From Patescibacteria group bacterium (lineage in GTDB: Bacteria > Patescibacteriota > Patescibacteriia > Patescibacteriales > GWC2-42-12), in assembly GCA_018827685.1 (NCBI GenBank), contig JAHJXD010000054.1, positions 1-21,807 of the forward strand: a stretch of 21,807 nucleotides of DNA, given 5' to 3'. Below are positions 7,884 to 15,387 of this stretch, one piece after another. A model generated the notes under the pieces. That model did no database searches, was not told where the DNA came from, and saw only the letters and a program-made list of their open reading frames with translations. Numbering within the stretch: position 1 is the stretch's first letter; the number at the start of each line of letters is the position of its first letter. A program made the position numbers and the translations under genes.

Positions 7884-8168
7884 ATTTTTTGTCCATCCGG
7901 CTATTAGCTTAAAAAAGTATTTCCACTTTTCTCCAGTTTGACATAATTCTTTAGTGTCATTTAAACATTTTTCAACATAAATTCTTGACTTAAGTTTACA
8001 TACTTTAAAAACCGCACTTTTTTTAAAATTAGGAATATTTAATTCCTTAATTACGCGCAAAGCTAAATCTTGCCAAGCATAAGTCGGCATGTTAGGTCGC
8101 AAGCGCGGTTTTTTTAACCCTTGATTAAACAAATCGCATAATTTTTCTAAACCCTTATCTATCTGCAT
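7878..8168 (-). CDS. Small basic protein of unknown function
   Basis: A 96-residue, Lys-rich protein with four Cys residues at spread positions and no signal peptide or membrane segment; I do not recognise a family. Evidence that it is real: its stop overlaps the convergent LigB-like gene by only 6 bases, it fills the gap to def with 39 bases left over, and a perfect TATAAT (8175-8180, minus strand) lies exactly 6 bases before its ATG. The TagA-NUDIX gene shows the same arrangement. Segments such as PTYAWQDLALRVIKEL look like packed helices. It might be a nucleic-acid-binding protein given its charge, but that is speculation. Confidence 0.6.
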   Translation of the reverse strand: MQIDKGLEKLCDLFNQGLKKPRLRPNMPTYAWQDLALRVIKELNIPNFKKSAVFKVCKLKSRIYVEKCLNDTKELCQTGEKWKYFFKLIAGWTKNL

Positions 8169-8174
8169 ATAAAT

Positions 8175-8180
8175 ATTATA
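8175..8180 (-). promoter_or_regulatory. -10 box of the small basic gene
   Basis: Perfect TATAAT on the minus strand, 6 bases upstream of the ATG at 8168, predicting a leaderless transcript. The -35 region 17 bp upstream (TTAGTA, 8198-8203) is a poor match, so this is a partial promoter call. Confidence 0.5.
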
Positions 8181-8207
8181 TCATATACTTAACTAAATAC
8201 TAATTCT

Positions 8208-8663
8208 ATGCCAATATTAAAAATAATAACCCAACCCAATCCAATTTTAAGGAAAAAATCAGTTGAAATAAGTCTGGAAAAAATAACCAGCCGTGAATTG
8301 CGCGGCCTGATTTCTTCTATGGCAAAAACCATGGTTAAAGCCAATGGCAGGGGCTTAGCAGCGCCGCAAATAGGAAAAAATATCAGATTGGTTGTAATTA
8401 ATTCTGAGCATGGAATTTTTTACCTAATCAATCCAAGCTTTACAAAAAAATCTTTTGCGCGCGAACTGGGGCAAGAAGGCTGTTTATCTATCCCCGGAGT
8501 TTTCGGCCAAGTCAAACGGCATAAAAAAATTAGCTTAACTTACTACAGTCATAGCGGTAAAAAAATCAAACTAACTGCGACAGGAATGATGTCGCGCATA
8601 TTACAGCACGAAATTGACCATTTAGATGGAATTTTATTTATAGATAAGGCAGAGTCTGAATAA
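8208..8663 (+). CDS. def: Peptide deformylase
   Basis: Metalloenzyme that removes the N-formyl group from the initiator methionine of new proteins. All three family motifs are present in order: motif 1 GRGLAAPQ (47-54), motif 2 EGCLS (90-94, metal ligand C92) and motif 3 QHEIDH (133-138, ligands H134 and H138, catalytic E135). At 151 residues it is a compact version. It is followed after 2 bases by fmt, the gene that adds the formyl group, which is the classic def-fmt arrangement. It is divergent from the small basic gene, with 39 bases between the start codons. No strong promoter or Shine-Dalgarno is seen there on the plus strand; TATACT at 8184-8189 is a weak candidate. Confidence 0.96.
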   Translation: MPILKIITQPNPILRKKSVEISLEKITSRELRGLISSMAKTMVKANGRGLAAPQIGKNIRLVVINSEHGIFYLINPSFTKKSFARELGQEGCLSIPGVFGQVKRHKKISLTYYSHSGKKIKLTATGMMSRILQHEIDHLDGILFIDKAESE

Positions 8664-8665
8664 AT

Positions 8666-9604
8666 ATGAATAAAAAAATAAAAATCATTTTTATTGGTAC
8701 TGCGAATTTGGGTTTGCCTGCTTTTAATGCCATTCTAAAAAATCAAGATTTTGAAATAGTTTTGGCGATTACTCAACCAGACAAACCCATAGGCAGAAAA
8801 CAAATTATCACGTCTTCGTGCATAAAAATCGCGGCTGAGAAAACAAATATTACGGTTTTACAACCAGAACATATTATAGATATTAGAGAAAAAATTTTTT
8901 TACTTAAACCGGATTTGATTATCGTAGCGGCTTACGCTCAGCTTATACCAGAACAGATTCTAAATCTGCCAAAATACGGCTGTCTTAATTTGCATGCTTC
9001 GCTATTGCCTAAATATCGAGGCGCAGCCATAATCCAGGCCGCAATTATAAACGGGGATAAACAGACTGGTTTAACTATAATAAAAATGGATAAAGGATTA
9101 GATACTGGACCAATCTTAGGGCAAATCGCAATTGACATAGACAAGGAAGATACGGCTGGAACATTATATGATAGATTGTCAGAAGTAAGCGTGGATTTTT
9201 TTATCAATACTATAAAGAAATATTTATCCGGAAAAATTACTCCTGAACCGCAAAATTCCAGCCAGGCCAGCTATGTTAAAACGTTAACTAAAAATGATGG
9301 TTTAATTAATTGGTCAAAACCAGCGGCATATTTAGAAAAATTTATCAGAGCCATGAACCCATGGCCAATGCCCTGGACTTGGTGGAATGGCAGGCAGGTT
9401 AAAATAATTTCCGCGCAAAAGCAACTAATAGAAATAAATTCTTATAAGCCGGGCAAAACTTTTAAATATAATTCCGGCTTAGCCGTGCAATGCGGACAAA
9501 ACGCTTTAATTATAAAAAGCTTGCAACTTGAAGGAAAAAACCCTCTAAAGAGCGATGAATTTTTATTAGGACATAGAGATTTTATTGGAAGTGTGCTAAA
9601 TTAA
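8666..9604 (+). CDS. fmt: Methionyl-tRNA formyltransferase
   Basis: Transfers a formyl group from 10-formyltetrahydrofolate to Met-tRNA(fMet) to make initiator tRNA. Length 312 residues is normal for the family. The N-terminal hydrolase domain shows N108 and H110 in LNLHASLLPKYRGAA and D146 in MDKGLDTGP, the catalytic Asn-His-Asp triad. The C-terminal tRNA-binding domain begins near residue 205 (TLTKNDGLINWSKPA). It sits 2 bases after def and 9 bases before a tRNA-Glu gene, so all three may be cotranscribed. Confidence 0.96.
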   Translation: MNKKIKIIFIGTANLGLPAFNAILKNQDFEIVLAITQPDKPIGRKQIITSSCIKIAAEKTNITVLQPEHIIDIREKIFLLKPDLIIVAAYAQLIPEQILNLPKYGCLNLHASLLPKYRGAAIIQAAIINGDKQTGLTIIKMDKGLDTGPILGQIAIDIDKEDTAGTLYDRLSEVSVDFFINTIKKYLSGKITPEPQNSSQASYVKTLTKNDGLINWSKPAAYLEKFIRAMNPWPMPWTWWNGRQVKIISAQKQLIEINSYKPGKTFKYNSGLAVQCGQNALIIKSLQLEGKNPLKSDEFLLGHRDFIGSVLN

Positions 9605-9613
9605 ACTTTTTAA

Positions 9614-9688
9614 GCCGCTATCGTCTAGTGGTTAGGACGCCAGGTTCTCATCCTGGTAACAGGAGTTCGATTCTCCTTAGCGGTACCA
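9614..9688 (+). tRNA. tRNA-Glu (anticodon CTC)
   Basis: A 75-base cloverleaf. The acceptor arms are GCCGCTA and TAGCGGT, with a G.U first pair and the other six Watson-Crick. The D-stem is GTCT/GGAC. The anticodon stem is CCAGG/CCTGG with loop TTCTCAT, anticodon CTC reading GAG. The T-stem is AGGAG/CTCCT with loop TTCGATT. Discriminator A is followed by an encoded CCA. It lies just downstream of fmt. Confidence 0.95.
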
Positions 9689-9697
9689 AAATCAAAC

Positions 9698-9708
9698 GGG
9701 ACAGTCCC
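9698..9708. repeat. Short GGGACAGTCCC palindrome after the tRNA
   Basis: Five-base arms around a single A, in the 28-base gap between the tRNA and the end of the minus-strand sulfatase-GDPD gene. Its core GGACAGTCC recurs at 15303-15311 within the hairpin cluster of the restriction island. It may be a remnant of a dispersed small repeat. It lacks a usable loop and a T tract for termination. Confidence 0.35.
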
Positions 9709-9716
9709 ATAATGCC

Positions 9717-12575
9717 TTATTTAGTGTAAAAATCAGTATAAACTCCCACGCCTTCTTTGATAAATTTTTTTATATCATCGTTATTGTTTACCGTATGTAC
9801 AAAAACTCCTACATCCAGCGCTTGTAGCTGATTTTTGAAATTTTCATTAAATCTTTTATCCCACCACATGGTGACACCAGTTATTTTTGATCCATTGTTT
9901 TTAACAAAACGAAGCACATCGTCGTCATTAGCATTAGTACGGTAAAGCGTATAGATTAAATCTTTAAAATCAAAAAGGTTATTAACTGTTTGCAGATCTC
10001 TTTCCTCATATATTTGAGGTATTAACCGATTTAAAGCTTGGGGGTAATAATTTTTAGCCAAAGAAACGACTTGCGATAATAAAGAATGTAAATCTCCCTT
10101 AGTATCGGTTATTATATATGAATCAGGATATTCTCGCATCAAATCCAGAAGGCCATGAAGATCCAAAAGCGTGTACTTCCCCAAAAATTTATGTTGCTTA
10201 AATTCTTCAAGTGTTGTTTGTGATATGTTTTTGTCGAGTCCGATATTACTCTCGTCGCCATCATGAAAAGCGACCACGGCGCCATCTATCGTCATTGACA
10301 AATCTACTTCAAAAAATCTAATACCCTTTTTATAATTTTCTATAAACGCCTCTTGGCTATTTGAGCCCGAAACCTCTTTAATGCCGCCTAAAGCATGCGC
10401 AATCATCAAATTATTTTTCATCTCCGAGCTTGGGCGGAGTACGCTTTTCGTTTCCACTGCTATCGTATTTTCATCTTTTGGTTTTTTGACTAAATAAGTA
10501 TCTTTAGACGTAAGGTCGCTTGAGGTTTCGTACTCCGAAAGCCATTTGTCCGATATTTTATGAATATCATTCCAGGAAAAATCCATAGCATAAAAAATGT
10601 CTTCGCTAGGTATGAGCCGCTTTTTACCCCGGTCAATTACGTAAACGTTATTTGAGCTCCCCTTTACGAGCGAGCCGTCCGAAAAAATAAAGTCAGCCGG
10701 ATAACTTACAAGTTCATCGCTATAAAAAACCGCTTCAGCTAAGCGAGTATTATATTCTTTTTCCGTTTTGGAGTTCAGGCCAATCGGCTTTTTTACCATA
10801 CTGTAAACATTTAAACCATAATCGCCGGCCAAAGAAACGTCAGGGTTAAAATAATAAATTTCATCGCCGCACTTGCCAAGCGCCTGGTTGAAATGATTAT
10901 TGGAAAAAATACTTTGACCAAGATAGTGAGTTTCGGTGTCTATGTTAATTTCGCTTATTAAATTAAGTATGGTCGGTGCTATATCGATATGGCTAGCGAC
11001 AATGGGAATTTTCAAAGATCCCATGCCAGGCACCTGCATGACAAAAGGCAATTCGTTAAATTCAGAGATAAAACTCATATCATTGTTCTTAAATCCGTAA
11101 TACCGGTGGTCTCCGTATATAACTATGATCGTATTATCAAGCTCGCCGGCGTTTCCCAGATCCACAAACATTTTTCTGAGCGCCTCGTCCTCGGCAGTTA
11201 AAAATCCCAGATAATTTCTCAACTCATCTTCCGGAAGATCGACGGCCTTGGCGATTGAATTTAATTCGTAAGCATAGGGTATAATTTTTAATTTATTTTC
11301 AACCAATTGCATGTACATATTATCTTCAGTATGGGGGGCGTGCGCCGTATAGCTGATAAAATAGTCAAAGGCGGGAGCGCTCTTTTCTTCTAAAATATTA
11401 TTCACCATTTCTTTAGCTACTGTCTCGTCGCTGGCTTTCGGCCTAAAATAGGGGGAAAAATACATTTTTTCAATGCCCCAAAGTGGTATCAGTTTGTCGC
11501 GATTCCAAAAGCTTGGAACGTTTGAATGATAAATTTCAGCCTGGTAGCCAAATTTTTCATCTAGAATTTCGGGCAAGCACCTGTATTTTGGCGGATCAAT
11601 CCTGGAGCTGATGATTTCGCGCGAATCAGGCAGGAGGCTGCATAAGGATGTGAACTCGGAGCCGATAGTATGGCAGTCATTGCCGTAAAAATGATCAACG
11701 GTAATATTTCTTTGCATTACTTTTTTCAAAAAAGGCATTGGCGTGGGGTTCTGGTTTATCGCCCACATGCTGGTTGATTCCAACTGATAAAATATAATTC
11801 GCGGCAATTTTTTAAATTTCGGCAACGGCGAGATTGGAGATAAGGTTTTTGCTCTTGGAAGAGAAAGGTTCTCCAGCGCATTTCTAGTAGACAAGAGATA
11901 ACTGGATTTATTGCCGTTAAAAGAATAGGTGCTAGTCAAAACGGTTTCTTTAGCGACCACTTTCTTTAAAAGTTCGGGGTATAAATAGCCGGCTGGCCCG
12001 AATTCAGAGTGAAAGGCAGTGACAGACGACCAGTCTAAAGAAGGATTTTCTACATTATAAAAAGCCAGAAAAAAAACGCAAAAAATTGATAGAAATAATA
12101 ATGCTAAACTTTTTTTGGGGTTCAACCGAATTTTAATTGTTTTAATATCAAACCATAAAAAAACTATAAAGAGAACTAACGACGAAATGGCTAGGGCAGA
12201 CGGGATTTGATATAAAAATTCTGACAGTAAATATATTTGCGAAATGTTCATTCCTGATACGAAGCCTTTGCCCAAGACAAGGAAAGACCCCAAGTTTTTG
12301 AAATGAATAAAGTTAACAAGGTTGAAAACAATAAAAAGTGTCACCAAGATAAGTCGAAAAATCCTAAAATAAAAATTTTTAGTAAAATTTGAAACAGCAA
12401 TATAAAAAAAGAGCATTAGAAAATAAAGACTGGCGCTTAAAAGCGAAAGTGTCTGTTGCAGAAAAAAATAATATATAAAATAATAAACGAAATTTACGAT
12501 GATAAAAAATATGACAAATTTAGAAAATCTGTAATTTTTTCTCCGTATTAATGGAATAAAATCAACACTGAACAT
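9717..12575 (-). CDS. LtaS-type membrane phosphoglycerol transferase fused to a GDPD domain
   Basis: Membrane protein of 952 residues. Residues 1 to about 175 contain about five hydrophobic segments. An alkaline-phosphatase/sulfatase-fold domain (about 255-560) carries the LTA-synthase active-site pattern: E266 (YQLESTS), nucleophile T303 (CHTIGSEFTSL), W357 (SFWNRD), H412/H415 (AHAPH) and D489-H490 (YGDH). These sit close to S. aureus LtaS positions E255, T300, W354, H416, D475 and H476. One ~58-residue repeat (629-686) matches those of the secreted lysozyme-like protein. The last domain (about 723-952) is glycerophosphodiester phosphodiesterase-like: H727 (IAHALGG), E756 and D758 (FFEVDLS), DG, and H771-D772. 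The active sites should face outside the cytoplasm. One protein could thus transfer and hydrolyse phosphoglycerol groups on envelope polymers or lipids; the substrate is unknown. Confidence 0.88.
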   Translation of the reverse strand: MFSVDFIPLIRRKNYRFSKFVIFFIIVNFVYYFIYYFFLQQTLSLLSASLYFLMLFFYIAVSNFTKNFYFRIFRLILVTLFIVFNLVNFIHFKNLGSFLVLGKGFVSGMNISQIYLLSEFLYQIPSALAISSLVLFIVFLWFDIKTIKIRLNPKKSLALLFLSIFCVFFLAFYNVENPSLDWSSVTAFHSEFGPAGYLYPELLKKVVAKETVLTSTYSFNGNKSSYLLSTRNALENLSLPRAKTLSPISPLPKFKKLPRIIFYQLESTSMWAINQNPTPMPFLKKVMQRNITVDHFYGNDCHTIGSEFTSLCSLLPDSREIISSRIDPPKYRCLPEILDEKFGYQAEIYHSNVPSFWNRDKLIPLWGIEKMYFSPYFRPKASDETVAKEMVNNILEEKSAPAFDYFISYTAHAPHTEDNMYMQLVENKLKIIPYAYELNSIAKAVDLPEDELRNYLGFLTAEDEALRKMFVDLGNAGELDNTIIVIYGDHRYYGFKNNDMSFISEFNELPFVMQVPGMGSLKIPIVASHIDIAPTILNLISEINIDTETHYLGQSIFSNNHFNQALGKCGDEIYYFNPDVSLAGDYGLNVYSMVKKPIGLNSKTEKEYNTRLAEAVFYSDELVSYPADFIFSDGSLVKGSSNNVYVIDRGKKRLIPSEDIFYAMDFSWNDIHKISDKWLSEYETSSDLTSKDTYLVKKPKDENTIAVETKSVLRPSSEMKNNLMIAHALGGIKEVSGSNSQEAFIENYKKGIRFFEVDLSMTIDGAVVAFHDGDESNIGLDKNISQTTLEEFKQHKFLGKYTLLDLHGLLDLMREYPDSYIITDTKGDLHSLLSQVVSLAKNYYPQALNRLIPQIYEERDLQTVNNLFDFKDLIYTLYRTNANDDDVLRFVKNNGSKITGVTMWWDKRFNENFKNQLQALDVGVFVHTVNNNDDIKKFIKEGVGVYTDFYTK
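10518..10691 (-). repeat. Single ~58-residue repeat shared with the secreted lysozyme-like protein
   Basis: Residues 629-686 of the sulfatase-GDPD protein read SDGSLVKG..NNVYVIDRGKKRLIPS..IFYAMDF....IHKISDKWLSEYET. The same DGSL, GkKr and Y-E-T landmarks at the same spacing occur in the four repeats encoded at 6334-7053. It sits exactly between the two catalytic domains, as a linker or targeting module. Confidence 0.7.
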
Positions 12576-12625
12576 TATGATTACTATTCTTATTAATAAT
12601 TTTACACAAACGTATAAGTCTTATT

Positions 12626-12655
12626 ATTTTATCATTAAATCAGGATTTTAGACAA
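12626..12655 (-). promoter_or_regulatory. Candidate promoter of the sulfatase-GDPD gene
   Basis: On the minus strand TTGTCT (12650-12655) lies 18 bp upstream of TAAAAT (12626-12631), giving a leader of about 45 bases before the ATG at 12575. No clear Shine-Dalgarno is present in that leader. Confidence 0.45.
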
Positions 12656-12858
12656 TTCTAATATTAACCAAATTTAGCGGCGCATTCGCGTTAAGCAAAT
12701 ACGAAAAAATACGGCGAGGCGCCCGCCCACGCTTTTAAAAGCATAAATTCATTCACGGGCAAAGCCCGACTTTAAAAAACTGCCAAAGAGTTTGTAAAAA
12801 ATATCGGCTCTAACTTTATTTTAAGCCAAAAGCAAACTTTTCTTTTTTCTGAATGAGC
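12656..12858. other. Intergenic region between divergent envelope gene and restriction island
   Basis: No gene is supported here. The part at about 12675-12733 is markedly richer in G and C than its surroundings and may be an old dispersed repeat. Small palindromes occur: GCTTTTAAAAGC at 12731-12742 and CGGGC-AAA-GCCCG at 12756-12768. The second could be a weak hairpin, but it has no long T tract on either strand. This stretch is the likely left boundary of the restriction-modification island. Confidence 0.5.
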
Positions 12859-12886
12859 TTGACAAAACCAGAGGTAATAATATACT
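12859..12886 (+). promoter_or_regulatory. Promoter of the restriction-modification operon
   Basis: Consensus TTGACA (12859-12864), a 16-bp spacer and TATACT (12881-12886). A short leader of about 17 bases follows, with a Shine-Dalgarno AGGA (12900-12903) 6 bases before the hsdM ATG. This is one of the few clear ribosome-binding sites in the window. No long dyad is seen in the spacer, so a MerR-type operator is not proven. Confidence 0.7.
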
Positions 12887-12909
12887 GATTATATAACTTA
12901 GGAAAACAT

Positions 12910-14595
12910 ATGTCAAAGAAAATTATGAAAGATGATAAAAAAGAGCTAAAATTACTATCAATTAGCCAAGTTTCTGATATATTTGGAGTTCACCAAGATA
13001 CTCTTAGAAATTGGGAAAAAGAAGGAATATTAGTTCCTTTACGAGTGGGCAAGCGTCAAGATCGTAAATATCGGCCAGAGGACATAGAGGCCATAACGCA
13101 TAAAATGGGCAGCAAATTGACCTTGCCGCAACTGGAAAAATTTTTATGGAAAAGCGCGGATATATTACGGAGCCAAATTGACAGCGCGGATTATAAAAAA
13201 TATATTTTCGGACTGTTGTTTTATAAAAGAATCAGCGATGTTTGGGACGAGGAATATAAAAAAGTCATGGAGGAATATATTGACGAGACTTTAGCAATCG
13301 CGGATTATAATCATCGCTTTCAAGTGCCAAAGGATTGCCGCTGGCCGGTAATTCAAGAACAAGCCGAAAATATCGGCAAAAGGTTAAACGAAATTTTTGA
13401 CAAACTTACTAACGCCAATAGCCCCAAGCTTGATAAAATTTTTGACGATTTGGATTTTGCCAATAAAGATAAATTTCCCAACGATATTTTACAAAAATTA
13501 ATCAATCATTTTTCGCAATATAATTTCGGCAGTAATTACATAAGCTCTGATTTGCTCGGCGATGCTTATGAATATTTGATTAAACAGTTTGCCATGAGTG
13601 CCGGCAAAAAGGGCGGAGAATTTTATACGCCCAGAGAAGTTGAACGGGTAATTATTAATATTTTAAAGCCTCATGAAAAAGACCATATCTGCGACCCTTT
13701 CGCCGGTTCGTGCGGTTTTTTGCTTGAAGCGTATAATTATTTAAAAGATAAGGCGGGCGAAAGCGTGGCCAGAACGCTTTATTTCTACGGCCAGGAAATT
13801 AATTTAGGAACTTTCGCCATCGCTAAAATAAACATGTTTCTGCATGGCCTTGACGCGGCCGATATCAGGCGCGGCGATACTTTGAGCAACCCGCAATTCT
13901 TAGATGATTTCGGCGCTTTAAAAAAATTTGACATAACCGTGACAAATTTTCCTTATTCAATGAAAGTTTGGCCGCATGAAATCTTTAATACTAATAAGTA
14001 CGGCCGGCTTGAGGGCTATGAGATGCCACCGACCAGCAACGCGGATTACGCCTGCGTTCTGCATATTATAAAATCAATGAACGCCAATGGCCGGGCCGGC
14101 GTAGTGGTGCCGCACGGTGTTTTATTTAGGGGCGGGAGCGAGGGTCGGATTAGAGAGCAAATTATCAAGAATGATATAATTGACGCGATTATTTCCTTGC
14201 CGTCTAAGCTTTTTTATGGCGCGGGCATTCCGGCGGCTATATTTATATTTAATAAAAACAAGCCGGAAAATAAAAAAGGCAAAATATTATTTATTGAAGC
14301 AGAAAAAGATTATTTAGAAGGCAAAAATCAAAATACTCTGAGAGTACAAGACATTGATAAAATCGTTAAGGCTTATGATAATTATAAAAATATTGAAAAA
14401 TTCGCTCGGGTGGTTGATGTTAAAGAAATAAAAGAAAACGAGTTTAATTTGAATGTCCGCCGTTATATTGACAGCGCCGAAGCAGAGGAAATTATTGATA
14501 TTAAAAAAGTCCTGGTTGAATTGAATAATTTAGAAGAAGAAAGGGAAAAAATTGATAAAAAAGTCAAAAATTACATTAAAGAGTTAAAATATTAA
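12910..14595 (+). CDS. hsdM: Type I modification methyltransferase HsdM with N-terminal MerR-like HTH
   Basis: N6-adenine DNA methyltransferase subunit that works with HsdS to methylate the recognition sequence, and with HsdR for cleavage. Residues about 13-65 form a MerR/HTH_17-type helix-turn-helix (ISQVSDIFGVHQDTLRNWEKEG...RKYRPEDIEAI) not part of ordinary HsdM. Residues about 70-210 match the HsdM N-terminal helical domain (LEKFLWKSADILR, YKKYIFGLLFYKRISD). The catalytic domain has GEFYTPREV (236-244), SAM-binding motif I DPFAGSCGFL (262-271) and motif IV TNFPYS (345-350), where the usual Asn-Pro-Pro-Phe/Tyr is replaced by NFPY. Length is 561 residues. It is first in the island operon, with its own promoter and Shine-Dalgarno. 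The HTH could allow autoregulation or add DNA contacts; that is inference. Confidence 0.92.
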   Translation: MSKKIMKDDKKELKLLSISQVSDIFGVHQDTLRNWEKEGILVPLRVGKRQDRKYRPEDIEAITHKMGSKLTLPQLEKFLWKSADILRSQIDSADYKKYIFGLLFYKRISDVWDEEYKKVMEEYIDETLAIADYNHRFQVPKDCRWPVIQEQAENIGKRLNEIFDKLTNANSPKLDKIFDDLDFANKDKFPNDILQKLINHFSQYNFGSNYISSDLLGDAYEYLIKQFAMSAGKKGGEFYTPREVERVIINILKPHEKDHICDPFAGSCGFLLEAYNYLKDKAGESVARTLYFYGQEINLGTFAIAKINMFLHGLDAADIRRGDTLSNPQFLDDFGALKKFDITVTNFPYSMKVWPHEIFNTNKYGRLEGYEMPPTSNADYACVLHIIKSMNANGRAGVVVPHGVLFRGGSEGRIREQIIKNDIIDAIISLPSKLFYGAGIPAAIFIFNKNKPENKKGKILFIEAEKDYLEGKNQNTLRVQDIDKIVKAYDNYKNIEKFARVVDVKEIKENEFNLNVRRYIDSAEAEEIIDIKKVLVELNNLEEEREKIDKKVKNYIKELKY

Positions 14596-14598
14596 AGT

Positions 14599-15270
14599 AT
14601 GGATTTAGAAGAGTTTAAAAAAGAAGTAATAAAGAAAGAATTGGGTATTACCGAAAATTTTGACAATACATTGGTTTTTATTGATTTTAGTAACATGAAT
14701 TATTGGTATGAGACTGACGCCAAAGATGAAATCGGCGACGTATTGCCGGTGGATAAAAAATTAACGATTGATGTGGAAAAATTAAAATTATTTACCGAAC
14801 TGTTTTCGCCATCATCACGCTTCTACTACGGTATAGATCCACAAAACAGAGGATCGCTTGGTTTTATCAGCGCGGTTCGCAATTATTTTGGGAAATCAAA
14901 AGTATTTACTAAGCCAATACAGAAAATCAGGCATCATTTAAAAGATGAGGAAGCCGCTCTAAATACTCGGTCGGTAAATCAAGATCTTGAAGGCAGATAT
15001 GTTTATATACCTAAATGTAATTTTGATGTTGAGATTTGCGTTGATGCGATTAGACTTTTAGATAAATACGACACACTGTGTCTATTTTCAAGCGATGCTG
15101 ATTTTATAAGTCTATTAAATTATATTAAGACGAAAGGCAAAAAAATCATTTTAATTAAAAGCGGGTATGTTCAACAAAATCTTCTTAAATCGGCCGACCT
15201 AGTTATAGGCGCCCAGGATATTAAAAAATATATTGCCGTAAAAAAGCAAAAATCTAGCTTTGTGAGCTAG
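14599..15270 (+). CDS. NYN/PIN-like domain protein (putative RNase)
   Basis: Protein of 223 residues with the NYN (LabA-like PIN) pattern. A first acidic residue D29 lies in LVFIDFSNMN, a middle acidic helix at 141-150 (NFDVEICVDA, D143 and D149), and a third site at S-S-D166-A-D168-F. The segment GKKIILI then gives the closing strand of the fold. PIN-like nucleases use such acidic residues to bind Mg2+ and cut RNA. It follows hsdM by 3 bases and is clearly in its operon, so a link with phage defence is likely but the target is unknown. The last codons, including the TAG stop, lie inside a 9-bp inverted repeat. The terminal basic segment KKYIAVKKQKSS may be a tail. Confidence 0.8.
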   Translation: MDLEEFKKEVIKKELGITENFDNTLVFIDFSNMNYWYETDAKDEIGDVLPVDKKLTIDVEKLKLFTELFSPSSRFYYGIDPQNRGSLGFISAVRNYFGKSKVFTKPIQKIRHHLKDEEAALNTRSVNQDLEGRYVYIPKCNFDVEICVDAIRLLDKYDTLCLFSSDADFISLLNYIKTKGKKIILIKSGYVQQNLLKSADLVIGAQDIKKYIAVKKQKSSFVS

Positions 15271-15320
15271 ATTTGCGGATCGTGATCCCGTGTCCACGGG
15301 CAGGACAGTCCGAAGACTGT
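15250..15320. repeat. Cluster of four consecutive short palindromes
   Basis: Four inverted repeats abut in 71 bases. AAATCTAGC (15250-15258) pairs with GCTAGATTT (15266-15274) around a 7-base loop. GGATC-GT-GATCC lies at 15277-15288. CCCGTG-TC-CACGGG lies at 15287-15300. ACAGTC-CGAA-GACTGT lies at 15305-15320. The first overlaps the stop codon of the NYN gene. The segment is richer in G and C than its surroundings. It may be a structured RNA, a REP-like cluster, or an mRNA processing or attenuation element. No T tract directly follows the first hairpin; a T6 lies downstream at 15336-15341. Confidence 0.65.
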
Positions 15321-15387
15321 ATTTACATTATATACTTTTTTCGGAAAAAATCAATAGTTATTTATAAATACTAATATTAGCAAATTT

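Noticed and set aside
9698..9708. Palindrome after the tRNA as an intrinsic terminator
   Set aside because: The loop is a single base and no T tract follows on either strand.
15250..15274. NYN-end hairpin as an ordinary intrinsic terminator
   Set aside because: It is followed by a G/C-containing run of further palindromes rather than a T tract; the T6 is 60 bases away.
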